Below are positions 43,491 through 54,040 of a DNA stretch of 64,000 bases, in pieces. A program made the translations under genes and the position numbers. Positions within the stretch are counted from its first letter, which is position 1; each line of letters starts with the position of its first letter. The notes under the pieces were generated by a model. It was given only the letters and a program-made list of their open reading frames with translations, was not told the DNA's origin and made no database searches. Source of the DNA: Phocoena phocoena (lineage: Eukaryota > Chordata > Mammalia > Artiodactyla > Phocoenidae); contig NC_089222.1 of the NCBI RefSeq assembly GCF_963924675.1, positions 134,132,281-134,196,280 of the forward strand. The letters run 5' to 3'.

Positions 43491-44022
43491 ATATACTTTC
43501 AAATCCATTCAGGAAGTATGCACTCATCCTACTGGGACAATTCCCATAAGAGTCATAACCACAATAAATACGTATTGTGTTGATGACCAGGGTTTCAGAT
43601 CAGACTGTTCAAAAATACTGGGTTATTGAGTTGATGGCCCTAATCTTTGAACAGTGAAATGTAGCAAAATCCATACCCAATTAAGAGATTAAAATATCAA
43701 CGATAAATTTCAAAGCTATTGTGAAAACTGGTCTAACATCTTAGTCATTGGACAGAAATATGAGAAAATATAGAAAATTTAAATAACAATGTATTCAAAC
43801 TAATACCTGGTATGAGAACTTTATACACACAAACAGAATACATGTTCTTCTTAAATAACAGGGAACAGTCATAAAAATTGACTACCTCCTAGGCCACAAA
43901 GGAGGCCCTAATAAATTTCAAAAAAAAAAAAAAATCAACATCATGCAGACCATGTTCTCTGACCATCAGGCAATAAAATTTGACTTGATAATAAGAGGAT
44001 AGGTTTTTAAAAATCCCATAAG

Positions 44023-44345
44023 GGGCTTCCCTGGTGACGCAGTGGTTAAGAATCCACCTGCCAATGCGGGGGACACAGTTTCAAGCCCTGGTCTGGGAAG
44101 ATCCCACATGCTGCAGAGCAACTAAGCCCGTGCACCACAACTACTGAGCCTGCACTCTAGAGCCCACGAGCCACAACTACTGAACCCACGTGCCACAGCT
44201 ACTGAAGCCCTTGCACCTAGAGCCTGTGCTCCACATCAAGAGAAGCCACCGCAATGAGACGCTCGTGCACCGCAACGAAGAGTAACCCCCGGGCTCGCCA
44301 CAACTAGAGAAAGCCCGTGTGCAGCAGTGAAGACCCAACACAGCC

Positions 44346-44377
<32 letters not shown>

Positions 44378-44385
44378 GTAATTAA
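44023..44385 (+). mobile_element. CHR-type SINE, long form
   Basis: 'ggggcttccctggtgacgca' to 'acccaacacagccaaaaaaa', with a poly-A run of about 28. Inserted in the fossil L1. The following 'atcatgtaattaaaa' tract may be part of the tail. Confidence 0.9.
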
Positions 44386-46941
44386 AAAAAAAAAAATCCC
44401 ATAAGCCTAGGAGAGGGAAAACAAAAACAAAACTTCTAAGTAATCCTTGGGAAGCATTAGGGAAATTATGAAAGACTTGGAATGCAATAAAACGAACACT
44501 TTACATTGCCTAGTCTGTGGGACACAGGTCTTAGAGGAAAATTTATAGCTTTAAGTACATTTATCAGAAAGCAAGAAAGGTTGAAAACAAATGAACTGAT
44601 AATACATATTCAGATCAAGAAATTGGAAAAGGTACAATAGAATCAACCCAAAGAAGTAGGAAGAAAAAAGTAGCAAAGATAAGGAGAGAAACCAGTTATA
44701 AAGAAATTGAGAAAAACAATAAAGAATATTCACAAACCAAAAGCTGATTGTTTTTGTTTTTTAGATTAAGTAAACAAACCTGTGGCAAGATAAATGAGGA
44801 AGGATAAAGAAAAACTGCAGAACAACAAGACACAGGAGTAAAGGGGGAAAACAGTACACAAACATAGGTTTTTAATAGTAAATATTTAAATGTATTTAGA
44901 AACAACTATTCACAAAAACTTTCAAAACTCAAAGAAATTAACAAATCACCCTTCTGGAAAAGGATAAGAATCCCAAAACTGACACAAAAAAACACTAGAA
45001 AATTTGGATAGACCAATAATTGTTAAATAAAATGATATGAAAACCAAACCTTTCCCAAGGTACAGGTGATTTTCAGACCAGTTCTTGCAATCTTTTAAGA
45101 AACAGATAATCCCTACCTTATTCAGTTTGCTTCATAAAACAAAAAAGAAGGAAAGATTCCCAACATCTTTTATGAGGCTAATATAACCTTAAATAGAAAA
45201 CTAACCATAGATAATACGAAGTAAGAAAATGATGGGCTTATTTCACTTATGGACATAGATGTGTGTAAAGAAAATATTAACTAACCTAATCCAACACTAC
45301 ACTTAAAAAAAAAAAGACACAAAATACAAGGATGGTTTGATGTCATGTCTATGTAATGCACCACATTAATGGATTAAAGGAGAAAAATAAATGATCTCAA
45401 TAGATGGAAAAATGCATTTGAAAAAATACCTAGTCATGATTTTTTAAATTCATATGAAACTAGGAATACAAGGAACTTCTTTAACTTAATAAAGATTATA
45501 TGTACCTAAAACCTACAGTCACCATTTTACATAATGGAAAGATTTTCGATGCATTTGAATTATGACTGGGAACAATAGGAAAGACACAGATGAATTCATA
45601 CTATGCTGCTCTCTATTACTAGAGGTCCTGGTTAATGAAATAAGGTAAGACAAAGAAACAAGATATGGAAGAATTAGAACAGGCAAAACTGTCATCTACT
45701 TATAAAATTCAACAGAAATACAAACTAAATAAAAGTTTAGCCAGGTTGTCAGATATAGGATCAAGTTACCAAAATTGGTATCATTACCTCTACACTAGCA
45801 ATAACTAATTTAAAAATGAAGCAGAAAATGAGACACCATCACAAAGGGAAAAAAATCTGTAAATTATTTCAACTAAAATGACTGCACAGCATCGTTAAGG
45901 AGAAAATTGTAAAAAAAGATCTGACTAAATAGACAATAAAATGTTCATGGAAGAATGTCTTCACAGTGTATATTTGTTAGCTAATTCTTCCTAAATTAAG
46001 CTATAAAACAAATTATTGCCATTCCAGTCAAAATGAAGAAATTCAAAAAAAATCATGATATATTTGTGTGGAAATATAAAGGCCTATGAGTAGCTGAGTC
46101 AAAAGTACTTCCTTATCATGCATGAATACATATCTTAAAATTATAATGGTCAAATTAGAATGGTAGTGGTAAAAAAAAATAGACAAATAGGCTGGTGTAA
46201 CAGAATATAGACTCAAAAACAGACCTGTGTCATGGAGGTATAGGTTAACAACTCTGAAGCTGCTTTTATGCATCCTGGAGTTAAATGAATAAGCAAATGG
46301 ATGGAAAATGACGGGGGTCAGGTTTCTCACTGTTGAAGAGGGCAGTTACTTATAAACAACAAGGTAAGGCTAGAATGAACCCTGTGGGACTGATAAGAGT
46401 TGGAGATATCACTATGATCTCATATTTAATTTAATATAAACAGAGATAGATTGATACAGAAATGAGTATAGATATGTATTATACCTGGGTTTGTACACAT
46501 GCATATATTTCCTAGCTCTTTTCACTGACAGAACCTAGAAGCAGTGACACCCCAGTAGCAATGAGCACAACCAGTGCCCACATCTTGATTTCTAATACCA
46601 TTACCAAATAAAAGGAACCAGGACACTTTGGAGAAATGGCAAATTCTAAGGCTGGGACAGAGTACGTATTAAACAAGCCCTGAGCATCTTGTAGTACCAG
46701 AAAGTAAGAAATGTTTCCCCCAAAATGGAGGATATGTCAAAGGGACACAGGAACCAACTTGAAATAATTCCCAATGGAACAATTTGAGTGACAAAATAAT
46801 TAACATACTATTGGATTATAATCCCACGTATAAAATAAATGTACATGCCTAGACAGATTATTAAATGATTGTATAAATAAATGGGGAGAAGACCTTTCTT
46901 ACAAGGTAAGATTCCTTACAAATCTTACAAAAGTAATCCAG

Positions 46942-47151
46942 GGCTTCCCTGGTGGTGCAGTGTTTGGGAGTCCGCCTGCCGATGCGGGGGACGCGGGTTC
47001 GTGCCCCGGTCCAGGGGGATCCCACGTGCCGCAGAGTGGCTGCGCCCGTGAGCTGTGGCCGCCGGGCCTGCGCGTCCGGGGCCTGTGCTCCGCGGCGGGA
47101 GGGGCCACGGCGGTGAGTGGCCCGCATACCGCAAAAAAAAAAAAAAAAAAA
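46942..47151 (+). mobile_element. CHR-type SINE, GC-rich copy
   Basis: 'ggcttccctggtggtgcagt' to 'gtggcccgcataccgc' plus poly-A. Flanked by aaaagtaatccag (46929-46941) and aaaagtaatccaag after the tail. Unusually CpG-rich ('cgcgtccggggcctgtgctc'), suggesting youth. Confidence 0.93.
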
Positions 47152-48336
47152 GTAATCCAAGTAATATATGTAGTTACTTCCTGCTCCAAGAGGTGGAGCT
47201 TAGTTCATACACTCTCTCCCCACCTCCTCCAGTGTAGGCTTAGTGACCAACTTCCAAAGATTAGAGTATGGAAAAGGAAAAACGATAACTTTATAGTGGA
47301 GAAACATGACAAACACTACCTTAACCAAGTGATCAAGGTCAACATCACCAGTGGTAAGTGCTGTTGCTATCAGGTACCCTTGACATGATGTGATGAGAAG
47401 GGCATTTCACGTCTATAGCATCCTTCCCCAAACCCATAACCCCAGCCCAATCATGTGAAAGACATCAGACAAATCTAAACTGAGGGAGTCTAAAAAATAC
47501 ATCACCTGTACCCTTTAAAACTGTCAAGATCATGAAAAACAAGGAAAAACTGGACAACTGTCAAAGATCAGATGAGACTGGAGAGACATGACAACTAAAT
47601 GCAGTGTGATGCCCTGGACTCTATCCTGTGACAGGAGAAGGACACTAGGGGAAAAGTTGGTAAAATACGAATAAAGTTTGGAGTTTAGTTAACAGCAATG
47701 TACCAAAGTTGGTTTCTTAGTTTTAACAAAAGTACCAAATAAGCATGAAAAATATGGATATTAGGTGAAACTGGATGAGGGTGTATGGAATTCCTCTTTT
47801 CAACTTTTCTGCAAATCTAGCATTATTCCAAAATTAAAACTTTATTCAAAAGAAAACAAAGACCTTTGCATATACAGGAGCTTGATATATATGATAAAGG
47901 TAGCACTACGTTTTTCACAACGGGTTTTCCACCAGAACACAGCTGTCATGAAATCCACGGCTGAATCTAAGCCAAAATGGGAAAGGAAAAGAGTCATATC
48001 AACATTGTAATCACTGGACACTTAGATTCAAGCAAGTCTACCATTAATGGCCATCTGATCTACAAATATGGTGGGACTGACCAAAAAAACATCGAAAAAT
48101 TTGAGAAGGAGGCTGTTGAGATGGGAAGGGGCTCATTCAAGGATGCCTGGGTCTTGGACAAAGTGAAAGATGAACGTAAGTGTGGCATCACCATTGATAT
48201 GTTGTATCACCATCAATATCTCCCTGTGGAAATTCAAGACCACCAAGTATTATGTGACCATCACTGATGCCAGAGGGCACAGAGACTTTATCTAAAACAT
48301 GATCACAGGCACTTCTCAGCCAGACTGTGCTGTCTT

Positions 48337-48538
48337 TTTTTTTTTTTCTGGTATGCAGGCCTCTCACTGCTGTGGGCTCTCCCGCTGCGGAGCACAGGCT
48401 CTGGACGCGCAGGCTCAGCGGCCATGGCTCATGGGCCCAGCCGCTCCGCGGCATGTGGGATCTTCTGGGACCGGGGTACGAACCCACGTACCCTGCATCG
48501 GCAGGCGGACTCTCAACCACTGCGCCACCAGGGAAGCC
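48337..48538 (-). mobile_element. CHR-type SINE inside the EEF1A1 pseudogene
   Basis: Reverse orientation; the poly-T tail (48337-48347) is at the left and the head 'ccaccagggaagcc' at the right. A perfect 12-bp duplication ctgtgctgtctt lies at 48325-48336 and 48539-48550. It interrupts the pseudogene's coding sequence, so it postdates the retrocopy. Confidence 0.95.
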
Positions 48539-48838
48539 CTGTGCTGTCTTGATTGTTGCCGGTGGTGTTGGTGAATTTGCAGCAAGCGTTCCAAGAACAA
48601 GCAGACCCATGAGTGTGCCCTTCTGGCTTACACACTGGGTGTGAAGCAATTAATTGTTGGTGTTAACAAAAGGGATTCCTACAACAGGAAAGAGATACAA
48701 GGAAATCATTCAGGAAGTCAGGACCTACATTAAGAAAATTGGCTATAACACTGACACAGTAGCATTTTTGCCATTTCTGGTTGGAATGGTGACAACATGC
48801 TGGAGCCATGGAAAGTCATCCATAAAGAAGGCAATGCC

Positions 48839-49028
48839 CGGCACTTCCCTGGCGGTGCAGTGGTTGAGAGTCCGCCTGCCGATGCAGGGGACACGGGTTC
48901 GTGCCCTGGTCCGGGAACATCCCACATGCCGCGGAGCGGCTAGGCCCGTGAGCCATGGCCGCTGAGCCTGCGCGTCCGGAGCCTGTGCTCCGCAACGGGA
49001 GAGACCACAACAGTGAGAGGCCCGCATA

Positions 49029-49077
<49 letters not shown>
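48839..49077 (+). mobile_element. CHR-type SINE with (CA)n tail inside the EEF1A1 pseudogene
   Basis: Forward orientation, head 'cacttccctggcggtgcagt'. The tail after 'cccgcatac' is a CA repeat of about 23 units (49030-49077) in place of poly-A. A perfect 15-bp duplication aaagaaggcaatgcc lies at 48824-48838 and 49078-49092. Confidence 0.95.
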
Positions 49078-49081
<4 letters not shown>

Positions 49082-49935
49082 AAGGCAATGCCAGTGGAAC
49101 CACACCGCCTGAAGCTCTGGATTGCATTCTGCCACCAACTCATCCAACTGACAAACTCATTTGTCTGCCCCTCCAGAACATCTACAAAATTGACGGAATT
49201 GATACTGTCCCTGTGGAGCCGGGTGTTCAAACCCAGCATGGTGGTCACCTTGGCTCCAGTGAACGTTATAATTGAAGCCAAGTCTGATGAAATGCACCAT
49301 GAAGCTCTGAGTGAAGCTCTTCCGGGGGATTATGTGGGCTTCAACATCGAAAAGGTGTCTGTCAAAGATACTCACCATGGCAATGTGGGTGGTGTCAGCA
49401 AAAATGACCCCCCAATGGAAGCAGCTGACTTCCGGACTGTCCTAAACTATCCAGGCCAAATCAGTGCTGGCTATGCACCTGTGTGGGACTGTCACCCAGC
49501 TCACATTGCTTGCAAATTTGCTGAGCTGAAGGAGGTTGATTGCCGTTCTGAGAAGAAGCCAGAAGACGGCCCCAGATTCTTGAAATCTTGTGAGGCTGCC
49601 ATGGTTGATACGGTTCCTGTAAGCCCATGTGTGTTGAGAGCTTCTCTGATCCCCCTTTGGGTCGTTTACTGTCGTGACATGAGACACACAGTGGCTATGG
49701 ATGTCATCAAAACAGTGACCAAGAAGGCTGCTGGAGCTAGCAAGGTCACCAAGTCTGCCCAGAAAGCTCAGAAGGCTAAATTAATATGATCCCCAATACT
49801 TGCCACCCCCATCTTAACCGGTGGTAAGAGAATGATCTCAGCCCTGTTTGTCTCAATTGGCCATTTAAACTGGTTACTAATATCAGTGTATCATGAATAG
49901 CTTCAGAAGGAAAGAGAATGAATGGTACGTGCGCA

Positions 49936-49958
49936 TGTGTGTGTGTGTGTGTGTGTGT
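49936..49958. repeat. (GT)n microsatellite in the EEF1A1 pseudogene 3' UTR
   Basis: About 11 TG units replace the 'tttttgcgtgtggcag' part of the EEF1A1 3' UTR. Confidence 0.85.
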
Positions 49959-50086
49959 CAGTTTTAAGTTATCAGTTTTTAAAATCAGTACTTTTTAATG
50001 GAAACAACTTGACCAAAAATCTGGCACAGAATTTTGAGACCCTTTAAAACAAAGTTTAATGAGAAAAAAGAAAAAAAAAAAAAAAA

Positions 50087-50539
50087 CCAAAAACGATGGC
50101 ACAAAAGATCAATGGGAAAGAGATGGTGTGGTACATTGCAAAGCTCATCCACAAATCTCTCCCAGCCTGGAGTGCAAGCCTCTTGGCAGTGAGACTTTGC
50201 AGTTCCTTCCTCCGGAGGGGGAGGTGTTTCTTCACCCATCCAGGAACAGTTTGGATTTAGAGGTCTTGGCAGCCAAGTACCACTGCCACCGTAGAGTATT
50301 CCTGGCTTTGCTAGTTTAAATGATGACAGTTCTGTGCATTTTCATTATTTCCTTTACTATCTTTAGTCTTTATTCTTCAGTTTACTTTTTTTTGGTGTTT
50401 GTTAACATTTTCACTACATCAACACTGTAATTTTACTTTGCTGCTATTGAAGTAATCCTGGACCACTAATTCCAAATGTAATTATATTTTCAAAGAGGTT
50501 TTGTGTGGGGCAAATCACCCCTGAAAGTGCAGAATGGTA
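50087..50539. other. Intergenic, no recognised feature
   Basis: Flanks the pseudogene poly-A. Nothing recognised on either strand. Confidence 0.4.
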
Positions 50540-51120
50540 GGCAGGTCAACTTGAGCGTTCTGGAGATGAGTAAAGCCTTGGGGTGGGGGGATGGTGACAG
50601 GTGTACACAGGGACCAGCGGACAGCCCTGAGTGAGCGAGGGTGGCAACCCATGGGGGAAGAGCATTCCAAGTAGGAGCTACAGCAAATGCAAAGGCACTG
50701 AGGGGACTTCCCTGGTGGTCCAGTGGTTAAGAATACCCCTTCCAATGCAGAGGACAAGGGTTCGATCCCTGGTTGTGTAACTAAGATCCCAAAGATCCCA
50801 CGTGCCACAGGGCAACTAAGCCCGAGCCGCAACTACTGAGCCCAGGCTCTCTGGAGCCTGTGCGCCACAACTAGAGAGATGCCCATGTGCTGCAACGAAA
50901 AGATCCGCATGCCACAACGCATGACCCAACGCAACCAAATAAATAAATAAATAAATATATTTAAATGCAAAGGCACTGAGGTAGCAAGGTAATCAGAGAG
51001 TTCAGGAAACAGCAAAAGGGCCATTGTGTCTGCAAGGGAGGGAGGGCCAGAGTGGTAAAAATGAGGTCAGTTGGAGAGTCAGCCAGACACAGTTTATGCA
51101 GTTCTTGTTGACAAAGTAAG
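50540..51120 (+). mobile_element. L2 LINE 3' fragment interrupted by a CHR SINE
   Basis: 'gaagagcattccaagtagga' and 'agcaaatgcaaaggcactga' continue after the SINE with 'ggtagcaaggtaatcagaga' and 'gaggtcagttggagagtcag', in L2 3' order. Confidence 0.65.
50704..50962 (+). mobile_element. CHR-type SINE, long form, in an L2
   Basis: 'ggacttccctggtggtccag' to an (AAAT)n tail (50937-50957). Perfect 19-bp duplication aaatgcaaaggcactgagg at 50685-50703 and 50963-50981. Confidence 0.95.
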
Positions 51121-51310
51121 GTCTTCATAATATTTGGATTGTCTAGATTTGCAGTTCCCAAACTGGGCACCAAACTGCCCAGAGTACCGCAAGAAATTCA
51201 CACATTGGAAGGTTTTTATAAGTTGAGGGAAATACAGCAATTCCTGACATCTATTGCAAACCACGAACTCAAGGTAGTTCATAACTTCAACATTAGATTG
51301 TGCTACTTTT

Positions 51311-51706
51311 CTTTTTTATTTTCTGCCTCTGCAGTCACATTGTTTTCTCTTTTTAAATTTTTATTTATTTATTTACTTATTTTTGACTGTGTTGGGTCTT
51401 CGATGCTGCATGCGGGCTTTCTCTCGTTGCAGCGAGCGGGGGCTACTCTTTGCTTCAGTGCACGGGCTTCTCATTGCGGTGGCTTCTCTTGTTGTGGAGC
51501 ACGGTCTCTAGGTGCAAGGGCTTCAGTAGTTGTGGCATGCAGACTCAGTATTTGTGGCTCACAGGCTCTACAGCGCAGGCTCAGTAGTTGTGGCACACGG
51601 GCTTAGCTGCTCCGTGGCATGTGGGATCTTCCCGGACCAGGGATCAGACCCATGTCCCCCTGCATTGGCAGGCGGATTCTTAACCACTGTGCCACTGGGA
51701 AGTCCC
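51311..51706 (-). mobile_element. CHR-type SINE with a putative 3' transduction
   Basis: Reverse orientation, head at the right ('ccactgggaagtccc'). Target-site duplications tgtgctactttt lie at 51299-51310 and 51707-51718. The SINE's own AAAT tail ends at about 51350, but 39 more bases (51311-51349, not SINE-like) lie inside the duplications. Confidence 0.85.
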
Positions 51707-52329
51707 TGTGCTACTTTTTTTTTTCTTCTTCTCTTCTTCTTCTTTTTTGTGTGCTATTTTTCTATCAAAGATGTCAGAGCTTCACAAAGCTGGGATTTCA
51801 GTGGTTACTGTAATAAAAAGCAAGTACCAAGCAAAATCTACATGAAACAGAAAATAAGGGTGGCAGTGTCCAATCTGATTTCAAGGTTGGAGAGATAGCG
51901 ATGTGCCTAATGGGTGTGCATACCCCCTTAGTAAATAACTGCAGTTATTTAAGAATAAAATTAAAAATATTTTTTCTTTTACATAATATACATTTTCCCC
52001 AAATAGCTACTTAATTAATTGTTAGAACATAAATACTTGCTAAGTTGTTTGGATCTAGCTATTTAATAAATTTTTAACAGTTCAATAATTTTTTTTGGCC
52101 TAGGGGCCCTGCAAAAAATCACTGGGACAATAAGGGCACCATGAACTGAGAAACTCTGGGAACCTCTGCTCTATACCCTTAAATGGAATTCAGTTTCATT
52201 GGTTCTGAATTCCTGTTAATGGACATTAATTTGTTTTTTTTTTTTGGTTTTTGGTTTTTTTGGTAGCTTTAAGCTTCCCCTTGGGAATGATCATTTAAAT
52301 TAAAATTTTCTTTTCTTTGTTTACCCAGG

Positions 52330-52795
52330 TTTCTAGCTGTATCATTCACAATAGCCAAGACGTGGACGCAACCCAAAGATAAATGGATAAACAGAATGTG
52401 GTGTATACATGCAATGGAATATTATCTAGCCTTAAAAAGGAAGGAAATTCTGTGACATGCTACAACATGGATGAAACTTGGAGACATCAGGCTCCGTGAA
52501 AGAAGCCGGACACAAAAGGACAAATGCTGTATGATTACACTTAGGTGAGGGACCTAGAGTAGTTAGATTCGTAGAGACAGAAGGTAGAATGTTGGTTACC
52601 AGGGTCTAGAGAAAGAGGAGGATGGAGAGTTCTTGTTTCATGGGAACAGAGTTTCAGTTTTTGAAGATGAAGAATGTTCTGGAGATGGACGGAAGTAATG
52701 GTTGTACAACGATGTGAATGTACTGAATACCATTAAACTGTACACTTAAAATGGTAAATATTAGGTTATGTGTGTTTCACCACAATAAAAAAAAA
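52330..52795 (+). mobile_element. L1 3' end fragment
   Basis: 'ttcacaatagccaagacgtg', 'caatggaatattatctagcc', 'gaatgttggttaccagggtc' and 'aatggtaaatattaggttat' follow the 3' end of old L1 elements, ending in an A-rich tail. Confidence 0.85.
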
Positions 52796-53099
52796 TGATT
52801 TATGAAATTCATGGACCGCAGTTATTATTCCTAAGGCAAATTAAGATTCTCACCTACAGAGGGCGCCCTTGTCAGTTCCTAGTACCTTTCCTTGGTGGGT
52901 TGCAGAAACTGTACTTTTTGAAGCTGCAGGTTTCTCCTCTCCCAGCTCCTGTGCAGCAGTCCTCTCCCTTCCAGCCTCTCCCTCACCCTTCTGAGGCTTT
53001 TGCTAAAGGATTTTTACTGCTGTTGACCAAAGGGAAACAGACTTGGCTTATACATGACGACCCTTCTCTTTTCTTCCTTCTCGGAGAGACACAGTTACA

Positions 53100-54040
53100 A
53101 GAAGTGCCAATATGGTCTATATATTCACCACTTAAAAATGGTGAAGATGCACCAGTCAGAATGGCCATCAACAAAAAGTCTACAAACAATAAATGCTGGA
53201 GAGGGTGTGGAGAAAAGGGAACCCTCTTGCACCGTTGGTGGGAATGTAAATTGATACAGCCACTATGGAGAACAGTATGGAGGTCTCTTAAAAAACGAAA
53301 AATAGAAGTACCATACGACCCAGCAATCCCACTACTGGGCATATACCCTGAGAAAACCATAATTCAAAAAGAGTCATGTACCACAATGTTCATTGCAGCT
53401 CTATTTACAATAGCCAGGACATGGAAGCAACGTAAGTGTCCATCGACAGATGAATGGATAAAGAAGATGTGGCACATTTATACAATGCAATATTACTCAG
53501 CCATAACAAGGAACGAAACTGAGTTATCCGTAGTGAGGTGGATGGACCTAGAGTCTGTCATACAGAGTGAAGTAAGTCATAAAGAGAAAAATACCGTATG
53601 CTAACACATATATATGGAATCTAAAAAAAATGGTCATGAAGAACCTAGGGGCAAGACGGGAATAAAGACACAGACCTACTAGAGAATGGACTTGAGGATA
53701 TGGGGAGGGGAAAGGGTAAGCTGGGACGAAGTGAGAGTGGCATGGATGTATATACACTACCAAATGTAAAATAGATAGCCAGTGGGAAGCAGCTGCATAG
53801 CACAGGGAGATCAGCTCCGTGCTTTGTGACCACCTGGAGGGGTGGGAGGGAGGGAGGCGCAAGAGGGAAGAGATATGGGGACATATGTATATGTATAACT
53901 GATTCACTTTGTTATAAAGCAGAAGCTAACACACCATTGTAAAGCAATTATACTCCAATAAAGATGTTTTAAAAAAATGGTGAAGATGCTACATTGTATG
54001 CTATGTATATTTTACCACAGTAAAAACTAATTTTAAAAGA
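53100..54040 (+). mobile_element. Older L1 3' tip, host of the nested L1
   Basis: Removing the insertion joins 'ttcaccacttaaaaatggtg' to 'aagatgctacattgtatgct' and 'atgtatattttaccacagta', the closing words of an old L1 3' end. Only about 30-90 bases on either side are recognisable. Confidence 0.55.
53151..53972 (+). mobile_element. 5'-truncated L1 with target-site duplications
   Basis: 822 bp of L1 3' end. The first part still reads as the C-terminal end of ORF2 ([51 protein letters not shown]), and the 3' UTR ends 'ccaataaagatgtt' plus poly-A. Perfect 17-bp duplications aaaaatggtgaagatgc at 53134-53150 and 53973-53989. The long open frame from 52795 into the element is partly chance. It is too short to be active. 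Confidence 0.93.

Larger units (their letters stand above)
43500..47858 (+). mobile_element. Fossil L1 LINE (ORF2 3' part and 3' UTR), interrupted by two SINEs
   Basis: Parts of the plus strand, read in broken frames, resemble L1 ORF2. One example is the block near 45360-45480 that gives 'DLNRWKNAFEKI' and 'NFFNLIKI', as in the L1 reverse-transcriptase region. Many stops and shifts show it is dead. The 3' end, near 47760-47850, has 'gaaactggatgagggtgtat' and 'attattccaaaattaaaact', typical of old L1 3' ends. CHR SINEs sit inside at 44023-44385 and 46942-47151. I infer one element of about 4 kb; it could be two adjacent ones. Confidence 0.6.
47911..50086 (+). pseudogene. EEF1A1P: EEF1A1 processed pseudogene, split by two SINEs
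   Basis: A retrocopy of elongation factor 1-alpha 1 mRNA. It starts at the mRNA cap region ('tttttcacaacgggttttcc'), has the spliced 5' UTR, the start codon at 47977 ([20 protein letters not shown]), and the 3' UTR up to 'caaagtttaatgag' with a poly-A run at about 50063-50086. Lesions: the G1 motif GHVDSGKS reads GHLDSSKS; a short duplication near 48195-48215; an in-frame TAA at about 48291; a deletion of about 27 nt near 48810; and the normal stop changed to TTA so the frame runs two codons further. A reverse SINE (48337-48538) and a forward SINE (48839-49077) split it. No clear target-site duplication was found. Non-functional as a translation factor. Confidence 0.96.

Noticed and set aside
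47977..49789. A working elongation factor 1-alpha gene
   Set aside because: Spliced 5' UTR, poly-A, stop, duplication, deletion and two SINE insertions show a dead retrocopy.
52795..53604. 269-codon plus-strand open frame
   Set aside because: Only the part after 53151 resembles a protein, the end of L1 ORF2. The first half is unrelated flanking sequence, so it is not a gene.
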